Source: Sceloporus undulatus
Taxonomy: Eukaryota; Chordata; Lepidosauria; Squamata; Phrynosomatidae
Length of the DNA: 64,000 nucleotides
NCBI RefSeq assembly: GCF_019175285.1
Contig: NC_056522.1
Location: 236,861,781-236,925,780 of the forward strand
Direction: 5' to 3'
The notes beneath the pieces were generated by a model that had not been told where the DNA came from, made no database searches, and saw only the letters and a list, made by a program, of their open reading frames with translations. The first letter of the stretch is position 1. The number at the start of each line of letters is the position of its first letter. The position numbers were made by a program, and so were the translations under genes. This document shows positions 13,601 through 26,200 of the stretch, piece by piece.

Positions 13601-16600
13601 AGATGGTGGTTTGATAGGCAGCAAAAACTATATGTTGCATAAAAAGCTGATTGCCTTGAAAGGCCTTGACAATCTAATAGTGCCACTGTGCTATATTAAT
13701 ACAGGAGATTCTGAATGATTACACAATAGATACCATTTCCCTCCCCAAATATTATATTCATCTCTGTGAAAGTGTGGGCAAGGGTAAAGGCTCATACTTA
13801 GTCTAATTATTTTTCCTGAGCTATGTCCTGGGACATAGCTGGTGCAATCAAGAGCAAATATATACTTTATTAAATTTACAAGGCACTTTATTTCTGTGTC
13901 CAAGCAAACACTGCTGTTAGTGTTAGCAGGAGATTTTGACTTACGATTAGGTCTGTTCTTAGATGGGCATCTTGGCTTGCGTAGCAGCAAGCTAAGTAGA
14001 GACCCTACCAATGGGGTGGATCTGCTTGATGGGAAGGATTCTGGACTGTCTATCCAAGAGTTTGAGCTCTTCTTTTTAAAAAGCCCCTGCTTTTGTGTGT
14101 TTTTCCATCCAGGTAAGACAACCAGGTGCCCTGGTGGCCATTGGCCATGCTAGTTTAGGATTATGGGAGTTGTATTCTACCATCAGGATTGGGAGAAAGC
14201 TGTTATACATGGATGGAATATACCCCATTTGAAGTGACTTCTGAGGCCTAGGCTGTAAACCAGAGGTGGGGAATATCCGGTGTCCAAGTGTTGGACTACA
14301 AACTCTAGAACTGCCATTCAACATTTGGGAGTTCAAATATTCATCATCCTTGCTCTCTAACCTATCTTGCTACAATTTCTAACAGAGTAGTTCTGTATGG
14401 TGCCGCCTAACCAACATAATAAGTTGGTTTTCATTCTCAGGTAAGTGAGGATGGAAGTGTAGCCCCAGTCTTTTAAAGCTGATATATGGACTGTTTCTTT
14501 CTTTCTTCCTTACCCCACTCCTTCCTCAAACAGACATGCACCTTCACCAAAGATCCTGCTTGGGGCCAGGCATTCACGTTCTTTGTTCACAGTGCTGCAT
14601 CACAGTCTCTTCATCTGGAGGTTAGTTTGTCCCCTCTGTTTCTGTTTCTGGGAGGGTGGCATGGGTTCAGGCTTTTGGTCTTCCTATGCACAAGCTCTTG
14701 TGTACGTAAAATGTTGCTGCTTTATACATTGACTGTAGAAGTGTTTCTCTCTTTAGGAGAATAATAAGATGGATGAGGAGGAGCAAGGACGTAGCCGGGG
14801 GGGGGGGGCCTTGGGGTCCGGACCCCTCCCCTTCCAGAGAAAAAATGAATGGGGTGTGCTGCTGCGCCGCTGCACCCAAGTCCCATTACAATGGTGGCAC
14901 TTAAACTGGGCCCCCCCCCCCCCTTCCTAAAATCCTGGCTGCGTCCCTGGGAGGAGTCAGTGAGTGAAATATGGAGGAAGAAAGAGAGAGAGAGAGAGAC
15001 TATTGCAGTGGTCCCCAAACTTTTGAAGCTAAGGCCCCTTTCCTGATTGGCAACAACCCTAGTGCCCCCAACTCCTATTTCTTGATATTAGGTCTGCTGT
15101 TTGTTCAGCATCCAGCTGGCCAATGGCATCTACCTCAGCAGCAGCCAGCTGCCACAACCTCTGCCTCTCATATAAGAATACAACAGCATCAGCAGCCCAG
15201 ACCTGCTGTTTCCTCTCGCCCGTGCTAGCCTTACAGCAAAAGGAAAGCCAATCAACTGACTGGCTGGTTGCTTTTTGTTGCTCCCAGGGTGACTGGGTGC
15301 AAAGGGAACAGTGATAGAGCAGCTGGCTGACCTTATGGCAGAGCAGGTAAGAGACTTCTTGGTTGCTGCTTCATCACTGCTCCCTTTCTCCTGGTCATTC
15401 TGGGAACAGCAACCAAGAAGCTGGCTGACCAGCAACAGAGAACTCTCTCGCCCATGCCAGCCTTGTGTCAAAGGCCAGCGCAGGCAAGAGACTTCTTGGT
15501 TGTTGCTTGACCGGCTGCTTGGTTGCTGCTCCCAAGGTGACTGGGTGCAAAGGGAGAAGCTTCTTCCTGGTGAAGAAGGATCCTCAATCTGAGAGAAGGT
15601 CTCTCTCAAAGAATGAAACCCTGATACTCCTCCCCCTCCTTCCCCAGATATGTCTTTCCCACACAACGTCAAGGTAATTTCCACCCTCCTCCACTCAAAC
15701 ATTGTTTTTTTGCTACCTCTTCTCTCATCCTGTCCAACAACAATAACAACAAAGAAGCAGGATCAACAGTGAAGATCTAACCAGCCAGCCAAGTCCCAGA
15801 GAAAGGCACAAAACCTAAGCCACTTCTCTCTCAACACCACATGCTCTAACTCCTCATCCCCACCATGGTCCCAAAAGCCACTGGTTCCCCTTGTCTGTCT
15901 TGTGAGCCATTGCTTTGACTGAAACAACCCTAGTACAAAAACAAAAAAACACAAAACACACTAAAAGAAAACAAACCTTTGGTTTGGACTTTCTGCATAC
16001 CTTTGCTTCTAGTGTTCTCATCTGTTTAATAGTGGACTTTTGACTTGCAGCTTGGCACTGCAACTCTCTTTCATTATTGCAGATGTATCTATTTTACATG
16101 TACTGCGCTAAAAAGCTGGCCATCATCCTGGGGGCAAGACATACCTTCCTGACAGGTAGAGTCACCCTTATGTGGAATTCTAATATCTGAAATATTCCAA
16201 AACCCAAAACTTTTTTCATGAGTGGCTGTCATAGTAACACCTTTGCTTTTGATGGTTCAGTGTACACAAACTTTGTTTCATGCACAAAGTTATTTAAAAT
16301 ATTGGATAAAATTACCTTCAGACTATGTGTGTATGGTATATATGAAACATAAATGAATTTTGTGTTTAGACTTGGGTCCCATCACCAAGACATCTCATTA
16401 TGTATGTATATGCAAATACAGGTGTTCCAAAATCTTTTTTAAAATCTGAAATCCAAAACACATCTGGTCCCAAGCATTTCAGATAAAGAAGACTCAACCT
16501 GGCCGTTCCAATTTATCCATCAGAGGAAGGCAAAGGCAAACCACCTCTGAACAAATCTTGCCAAGAAAACTCCATAAATTTGCCTTAAGGCCACCATAAA

Positions 16601-17623
16601 TACATAAATAAAAACACAAAAGATATGTCAGTAATCCCATATTTTCCACTATTAAAATGTGACTTTGTAGAGTTTCGGAACATATTTTGACTACTTTGAG
16701 CTGCTCAGATACCATCAAGTAGCTTTTTTTTTAATGTACCACAATCTTCATCTCTTTACAATTTTATCATGCCCCTTTTTAACCTCTGTGAGGCTAGAAG
16801 CAAAAACAAATATGGTCACTTCCTATAAAGAATTAAAGAGGGACCAGTTCATTGTTGGCTCCCTTTAAAGGCACCAGGTGATCTTGTACTGTACCTTGTT
16901 GAAATGCTCCTTTGTTAAACAAGGAAACTGTCTTTGCTCTACAACAATAGTAGTTGGGTATGATCTGGAGATAAAGGGACTAAAATCAACCTACTCCTCA
17001 GACCTCTCTTGACGGTATTGTTTTGCTCCTCTCTAGATCAAAGATAAGGACCGGGAGAATGCCCTGGGGACCCTGGTGCTTTCTCTTGCCCACTTACTAA
17101 AGAATCCTGAGATGACAATTGAACAAAACTTTCAACTGGATCATTCTGGTGTGGATAGCTGCATTAAACTGAAAGTTGTACTGAGAGTAAGTTTATGGTT
17201 TTTTCCCCTGCCTTGATCCTGCTCTGTTGTAACTCTCTGTTTTTGCAGTAAAAACCTGAAGTGCGTTCCTGAAACTAATTAATCTGTTTGTTTTTTAAAT
17301 CCCAGGAATAAAGCCATGTTAATTGCCAAGAGTTTTTATATAGATGATTTGTCTGTGTTCAGCATTTTGTCTGGGCATGATGTCTGGGATAGTGGTATTA
17401 ACTTTTAATTTACTCTATATATGGATTTATGTTCTTTGTGTCAAATGGAGTTTAACTGCATCAAAGGCATGCACCATAATCTCTTGACTTCACTTGATTA
17501 CATTATGTAGGTGAATTAGTTGTTTCCATGTATGGGATAGCATCTTAAAAAATATTACAGTAGCTTATCACTGGGTCCTGCAAGAAATTTCCCACTTGAC
17601 ACCAGCTTTCTCCTTTTGGATGA

Positions 17624-17677
<54 letters not shown>

Positions 17678-20600
17678 GAAGTTAGTTAGTTACTGTATTT
17701 ATATCCTGCTCTTCCTGCCTTTTCCCCAATAATGGACCCATAAACAAATATGTACTCCGAATTCTGTAAAAACGTGACTTATTTATGGATTATTTGTATT
17801 AGTAGTCATTAGTATGATAGGATCTACAAAACACAAAAGGATGTTAAAACTGGACTGCGTCAAACGTATGCTTACTTTTATTACTCTCATATTCTAGTGT
17901 CCCCGAGCGTCAGTATTTTCGCTCCATCAGACCTTATTACCTTCCATCATTTATACAATTAATATTAATTATATAAGATAGGGATTGGAAGATTACCCTT
18001 GGGAGAAACACATAGGAAATGCAGTAACAGGAAGTTAGAAGAAAACATAGGTTTCCAGTATAGCCTAAAATTTATTGTNNNNNNNNNNTTTAGAACATTG
18101 CATGGCCAGGGTGAGGGAAAGTGACATTAGGGATAAATACAGAATAACTCTATTATAACAGTTTTTAGATCAGGACTGGCATTAAATAAGACAATTAATG
18201 AAAAGTTTGAGAACTTTCTATCTTGATTACACCTTCCACAGGACTTGTCTCATCTAAAGGAAGAACATTTTGTTTTTTCAGGTTCTACACATAATTTTTT
18301 TTTTTAATTCATAGCACTGAATACCCTAAAGGCACCAGATCACATCTGATCTTGGGAAAGTCAGCTCTAGTTAGGACTTAGATGGGAGACCACCAGTGAA
18401 TACCAAGTGCTATAGGCTATATTTCAAAGGAACTGGCAAAACCACCTCTGAGTATTTCTTGCCTAAGGAAATGTTATAAAATTCATGGGATCGCCCTAGG
18501 TTGACAGACAACTTAGAGGCATACGCACATCCACACTTATAAATTGCTGTATATCTAAGAAATTCTGAGGTGATGAAAAATAAAACTATTTTAAAATGAA
18601 AATATTTAAAATAAAAACACTTAAAATATTAAAACAACAGTGCCAGGCATATCAATTATACAATACTGGTCTGTCAGTCAGTGAAGGCTTATAAAAATAA
18701 CAATGTCTTTCTCAGTTGTGGAAACCAGATAATAAAATAAAGCTCTACTCCAAGATTGGAGACCACATGTGGTGCCCTCCAAATATGCAGGTTCCAGTGC
18801 CAGCATAGTCTATCGTTGAGGGGTGATGGAAGTTACAGTTTGACCTGCAGCTGGAGGATCAAACATTCCCTACTGTGGTATCTATTTAAAAATAAAACAG
18901 CCATCTATTGAGCACTTGGAGGCATGTCTCTTTTTTCCTGTAGCTTTTTAATTAGTCAATAATTGAGAAGGTACATTCTATATTGTAAAATTGGAGATCA
19001 GTAAGGGTATCAGAGAGACAAGTTGGAGCATCCAGAGGAGGGCAACCAAAATGGTGAAGGCTCTGAATCCATGCCCTATGAGGAGAGACATAGGGAGCTG
19101 GGTATGTTTAACCTGAGAAGAGAAGGTGATATGGCAGCCCTGTTTAAATATTTGAAGGGGCATCATGTTGAGGCTGGAGCAAGCTTGTTTTCGCCTGCTC
19201 CCATAAAAAGGGCCCAGAACAATGGATTCAAACTACAAGAAAATAGATTCCACCTCAACATTGGGAAGAACTTCCTGAGAGTAAGAGCTGTTTGACAGTA
19301 GTTGGGGGTTGGACTGGATGGCCCTAGTGGTCTCTTCCAACTCTAACATTCTATGATTCTAAGGGGCATCAGATACCTCAGGCAGATCTGCTCTGACAAG
19401 GGTTGAGTTTGTGAGAGAAATGGACACACTTTATCCTTGTGGCTTGTGGAAAGGTCATAGCAGGTCTCTATTGGTACAAGATTCAATTCACTGGAGAGAG
19501 GATTAGGAACTTCTGCACCACCCAAAGAGCTCCACAGGATGGCTACTTAAAGAGGCAGTCATGGAGAGCAAAATAAACTTTCTTTGTTGCCCACACTGGC
19601 ACACTGTAGGCATGATTATGTGCTCTACTAAGTGTTCGGTCATCTTCTCTCTGAGAGTCTTATCACACTACACTATTACACTGCTATTATTATGAATATT
19701 TTCTACCCCTGCAATTACTGCACTGGGTTTGGTCACAGACAGTGCAGTCTCACACATCAGAGACACTCCAAATATCCTCCTCCCACACAAGTTTATATTT
19801 GGATACACCTGCCTTTCAAGATTAATAGACTGGGATTCTGAGAAGTCCCTGGTTGCTTACAAGTCTTGGTTTCCTACTAAGGAAACAAATGATTCCTCAC
19901 TGCATGCATTCCTCCCCCCCCCTTTACTATTCTTGGCTTGTTGTTTCCCAGCTGGGCTCCAGAAAGTTCTTTCTTTCCCACTCACCTCCATCCCTTTCTC
20001 CAGATTAGCCTGCCTAGCATCAGAACCACAGGATTCATTTCCTCTGGTCCTGATGCCACTTTTCTTGAGGCTGGAGGCTTTCCTCTTTTTATTGAATTTG
20101 ATAGACACTGTAATGAATCCTAATGGTCTAGCTCACTAATGCATATTGTAACTTCAGAGTTAACTGGATAAACCAATTTAATTAATAAAGTAAACAGCTG
20201 ATATTCCTCCTCCTCCCCAAGAACTGAATTAGTGCATCATAAAAATGTTGGAAGATCAGCACCTTAGTCTTTTTAGGTAATGCTTCTAGTTTACACAGAT
20301 TTAGAAACTAAGGCTCCACAGACTTTCAAAAGAGTAATTCAAGTGTCCAAAGATGCATATCCAATGTATAATTTGTACTCTTTCCCAAAGGGTGAGTAAC
20401 TGGGGAATTGGTTTAAAAATCAACTGTGCTTACACACCTGTGTACGAATTGTATCTCTGTTCACCGGCTCTATACTCTCTCAGGAACAGTAAGCAAATAT
20501 TTAAAATTCAGTCTGCAGATTATATAAAATAAATCTGTTCCCAATATTTAGGAATTTCAGTACATAATAAGCAGAGCATCATGTACTAATTCACACCTCA

Positions 20601-23207
20601 TCATGGTTAAAGATTTCTTGGAGCATGGGAAGTTTTAGAAGATTGATGCAAAAGTTTGAACCTATCACTGTATTGTCAAAGTGCCATAACCCAACTGTTA
20701 ATGGGAGAATTAAAATCATAGGTCTAATTTGCCTGATTTCTTGATGAATTCTGAAGTGTAATCTCCCATACCATCCAACTGTCCCGTATTTGGCAAGGAC
20801 AGCCTGATTAATCCTCTGTCATTTCACTTTTTCACCAGCTTTTAAAATGTACTACTGTAGTTTCTGTCTGCTCTTCCGACTTTCCTTCTTTGTTCTCAGC
20901 TTAGCTCAGTTGCAGCAAACTGAGTTCAGACTGCAAAAGTATTTTGCATTGAACTCAGCAGTGGAAAGAGGAGTGGGGAGATGCTGCCCTCCCTGCTAAG
21001 CTCAAGCAAAGCAAAGTGCTGCAGCCTCTCAGTTTGTGTGTTCTTCATTAAAAACTTTCATCATCTTGACTGCATTCTCTTGTTGCTTGGCCATACACAT
21101 CCAGGTTTTCACCTGTGAAAAGTTGGAAATTATGAGCTCTTTCTCCTTGTCTTATATAGTTAATAAGCAGAAACCCTAGTGTATTGGGTATAAAAAAAAA
21201 TCCTCTCACTGGATAGTTGGAACTTCTGTCTCAAAAGTATACTTTGAGTACCATTCAGCAATAGAAGATAGATTGGAATTTCATAGCCAATGCCTCTTGG
21301 GTACATTTGAAGAGCTGTGTGTTTGCTTTAGCATAAAAATCATAAAGAAATCCAGTAGCACCTTGGAAACTAACTAGGAAAAGACATTTCTAAAATAAGA
21401 TTTTGTGGACTCAGTCCAGTTGATCAGATGCAGAGTGGAACCTCTGTGGACAGACATAGCCTTCACTCCATCTCATGAAGTGGACTGTAATCCATGAAAG
21501 CTGAAATGTCTTTTTTCCCAGTTAGTCTTAAAGGTGCTGCTGGATTCCTTCATTCCTCTTGGTTATGACTATATATTCTTTTCTTTTCCATTTTAGGCTT
21601 TGGACATAGAGAAACCTGACCCAGAAAGCACCTATACTGGGACAAATGCCTTCAAGAATGTTCCTATCCCTGTCACAGAGCAAGATGGAAACCAAGACAA
21701 TGCACAATTGCTCCCACCCCCACCACCTCCCCAGCCCCCATTGCCAAAGGTAGAAGTGCCCAAAGCACCTGATGAGGACAAAGACGGGGGTATGCCTAAA
21801 TCCACAGGTGACACACAGGTGAATAATGCTAACCTTAATGTGAATGAGAAACTGGAAGAGCCTATTGTGGTAGAAGCAGTTTCTGGAATCAATGAGCAAG
21901 CGGGTCCTGGTGGCGTAGACTCCAAATTTTTGACACTGCCAAAAAAAGCTGCTATGTTGCCAGCCTTGAGGAGACTTCAGCTGGCCCCTAGCCTTGCATC
22001 TATGGGTTCCTTAGGCTCTTCGAACTTTGATGTCACTTGCAGCAATCTGGACCTCAGCAAGTAAGTTTCTCAAAATATTATTATTTATTTTGTCAAAATT
22101 GAATAGTAGCTGTATACATTCAGCCCTCCTTATCCATGGATTCAACCATCCCCAGCTTGAAAATATTTTTAAAATATATAATTTCTAAAAAGCAAGCCTT
22201 GATTTTGCTATTTTTATATAAGGGACACCATTTTACTAGGCCATTGTATATAATGGGACTTGAGGATCCACGGATTCTGGTGTCCGCAAGGGGTCCTCAA
22301 ATCAAGCTGTAGCAGGAACCAAGAACCCACTGTACTTCATTTTTCAGTGATAAGTGACAAGGCAAATGTGGCTACATTCCTGTGAATAATTTGTTGCTGT
22401 TTATTGCCTGTTTATTCCCAGGATAATGGCTTTTAATAGCAATGTTTGTGTAAATGTTAATTGTGATTGTGCAATTTTCTCTGTTTAAACTCCCGATTTT
22501 CCCCGTGTGATAAAGTCGGTTTTTCTAATATAAATACAGTTGTCAGAGCATGCTTAAATGCACATCAAGGTGAAATGGATTGCTGATACTGCAAAGAAAT
22601 GTTAGATGTTATACAGCCTTCTGCATCCTCGTAGCTCCCCCATTATTGAATGATGATTCCATTCACTCCTAGCTATTGACTGTATTTGCAGGAATCATGG
22701 GCATTGCAGTCCACAACATCTGGAGGATACCAGGTTAGGGAGGACTGATCCAGCACATCTTTTCTAAGGTCCTCTGGAAGAAATCTACTACAGCCAAAAA
22801 AAATCTAGGTTAACATCAGTTTCCCAGAGGGCCTTCTCTACTGCTGCTCCTAAACTATGGAACAACCTGCCTGAGGAGATCTGTCACATTTCCACTCTGA
22901 CAGCTTTTAAGAAAGCACTCAAGATGGATCTCTTCCGGCAGGCCTTTCCAACTTAGTTACCCTCCCCAGATATAGAGATATTGTCCCCTCATTTGTCTAT
23001 TCTTCCCCGCCTATTTTTCTGCCTTTTTTAAAAATGCTTTTAATGTTTTTAATGTTTTTATACTATTATTGTTTAATTCTGTTTTAGTACTGGATATGGG
23101 GGGGGTGGTAGGTCTAGGGTTTGATTTTTAACTCTATTGTAATTGATGTATTTTATTGTTGTAACCCGCCCGGATTCTTTGTGATTGGGCGGGCTAGAAA
23201 TAATATC

Positions 23208-23250
<43 letters not shown>

Positions 23251-26200
23251 GTGTAGAGAATGTGTTTTGAAATTAGTGGATGGGTGTAGCTATCCTTCGT
23301 ACATTCTGCAACTTAGCACTGGAGCTTTTCTTGGATGTTCAGCATCTGTCCAGCTGCAGGGGAACTTACAAACAAATCAATTATCTTGCAGTGGGATGCC
23401 CATGGGAGAGATTCACCTCACTGTCCGCTATGCCTCCCTCAGACAGTCCCTCATCGTGCTGGTCAATGCATGCAGGTAGTACTTAAAGAGATCTTTCTAT
23501 ATTCTGTATTAGTATTCAGTAACAAATGTACCTTGTGCAGACCTTACATTTTTGGTGTGGACTATCTGTAGTAATATTCTCAAGATGTGCTGTATTGGTA
23601 TTCTGACCCCTGTTGTCTGAACTTTAACACTATCATACTTCACCTTTGTAGAATGGAGTGGCCCATATGCAGCTGGCAACATTGGCTAGTGATCTTCTCC
23701 AGTCACTCTTTTAGTAGGTGCACCATCCACCCCATTAGGCAACAGATCTTCTTGTGATCTGTGTAATTATCACTATGGGCAGAGATAGTAGTGTCCACTG
23801 TTTGTTAGCTGCCATCCTCCAAACACTCCAGAAGTAAACTGCACCATTCACTTTAACCAGCAGCTCTTTATGGTGATACACGAAGATATTCTGCTCCCTC
23901 AGCTCCTTTCACCAATTCTTTGGATGTAAGGAAATGGGAAAACAGTATTCTAGCAACCCTAACTATATAGAAGTATTTTTTAAAAGGATGTTTGTCATGA
24001 AAATGGTATTGCATATTGTCACAGAAATTTAACACCCTGTTCCCGGCAAGGAGCACATCCATATGTCCGCATCTACTTGCTGCCAGACAAAAGATGGGTA
24101 AACAGAAGGAGAACTACAGTCAAAAAAAAGAACTCTGAATCCTCATTATGATGAAAAGTAAGTCAGTCCTGTAAATATTTTTTTAAACTGAAACCTTCCA
24201 GCCATATAGAAATTACTCAGAATGGTGTAGACTCACTCACTCCTTGAATCAAAGCTCATTTCAAACTGTGGGTAGCATCTTGTCCCACTTACATGTGCAT
24301 AAATCTTTATTTTGGTTGCTGCATAAGTCAAAATTCTCTACCAACCTTGCACGATGACCAATTCTTCCCAACTCCCAATCTTAGACACAGCAGCTCCCAG
24401 CATGGCTGTTTACTAGCTAGTGCAGAGCAGAGCAGCAGCAACTAGCTATGTTCATATAGATGAATGCACAGCAATAAAGGCATCCTCTGCAACCTCCAGA
24501 GTATAGAAGACCAAGAGGATGCCTTGTTGCTCTGTGTCCAGCTATAGGAACATAGGTCAACACTTCAATACCCTCTCCACCTCCACACTGTTGAAATCAA
24601 CAAGTAAATGGTGATGTTGGCAGGATGCAGCAGCAGAAAAGAGGGGTTTGGAGAGGAGGGAGCGGAGATATGACATAGTTAGACCAAGCAGAACATTATG
24701 CTATGTCTCCCTGCTCCAAGATCTCATTCTGTGTCTCAGAGGATGAATTAGATGCTTAGCGCCATCTTCAGGAGAAGGACAATCTGAGAATTGGGAATTG
24801 TTTAGTGTTTGTTCCTTTCATAATTTCTGGCTTTTAAAAATTTCTGTCACATCTGCCGGACATGAACTCCTTAAAATATCTGGAAATATCTCTCTTCACT
24901 ATTTATTCCTGTATGTGAGGAGGGGCTTGCAAAAAACAAAATCCTACAGCCTAGGTACATCACTTCTTTTTGATCAGGGGAGGCTATAATCCCATCATTT
25001 TTAGTTATATGCAATTTATTTAACTTTCTTCTTCCAATATTGGCACATGAAATTATTTATTAATGTTTGTTTATGATTTTGAGGGAATAAAGTTGTAACT
25101 TCCTTCTATTAAGTATTTAGTATCTATTTATCATACATACATTTTCTGTATTTATCTTTAGATTTGAATTTTTCGACACAGTGGAAGATATTAAAAAACG
25201 AACTTTAGATGTTGCAGTGAAAAACAGAAAGCCATTTATTTCACATGAAAGGAAAGAACTTGGAAAGGTAAGGCCCCATTTTAAAAATTACAGTATGGGG
25301 GAAATGAGCCAAGTGAAATTCACTGTATGAGAGAATGCAAAATTAGCATTTTGCAAGAGATTCTTCTATTCTTAGACATAAAGGGTCTACAAAACATCTG
25401 TCTGACTAATTTTTAAAAGCCAGAAATCATTCTGTGCTGCATTCATTCAAAATCCTTTTTGCTTATTGAACCATCCTGCTATGCAGGGGGATTATTTAAA
25501 AGATAGGGAACAGTGTAGTGGCAGGAGAAAAGGGGTCCTCGCTTGAATCCCAGTAATTGCTGTAAAGGCAATATTAGCTTGGCAGTTTTGAGCCTAGTTA
25601 TAATCTACTGTATATACTCATCAATAAATCTAAAGATTTATGCCCAAAAATTGACCCCAAAATCCCAGGTCAACTTATTTACGGGTCAGTATGGTAATGT
25701 GATAGCAGCTCTTTCAGATTTCCCTATGCATGGGAAGAAAGTTTTTCTCTTGAACAAAGCAGAAAAAGTCCTGAGTGATTAATTGCTTGCTGTTAGACAA
25801 ACAGAGTCCCTCTCCTGCTGGCGCTGTCTGGGTGAAGGCTGAAATCAGTTGGAACAAATGGGCTGAAGGAAAGCACCTCAATTAATGTCTCTCTTGCTGT
25901 ACGCAAACATACATATGCTGAAGGAACCTCCAAGTTTTACCCTTGACTTATCCATGGGTCATGGCAAAATCCATGATTTTGGCCCCAAAACTTGCCCTTG
26001 ACTTATACATGAGGTTAACTTATAGTAATGGATATTTGGTAATGACATACCTGAAACTCAACATTATTTACTGGCTGCTTCTGAAATGCTGTTTTTCATC
26101 TTGGCTTTTTCAAAAGGTGCTGATTGACTTGTCAAAGGAAGACTTACTCAGGGGCTTCTCACAATGGTATGTTTGAATTTGGGGCATATAAAAAAACAGC

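Noticed and set aside
14386-14440. A 55-base candidate ESYT3 exon with good-looking splice sites
   Set aside because: Length is not compatible with the phase, the translation does not resemble ESYT3, and the true exon for this part was found at 12621-12686.
15130-15702. A 190-codon minus-strand frame, the longest outside a confirmed exon or the L2 element
   Set aside because: It spans internal repeats of a hAT-like element and has no recognisable domain.
18305-18430. A functional 5S rRNA gene
   Set aside because: The 5S-like part is diverged and continues into a BovB-type tail, so it is a 5S-derived SINE.
21632-21925. A glycine-rich minus-strand frame
   Set aside because: It is the reverse shadow of the proline-rich ESYT3 linker exon.
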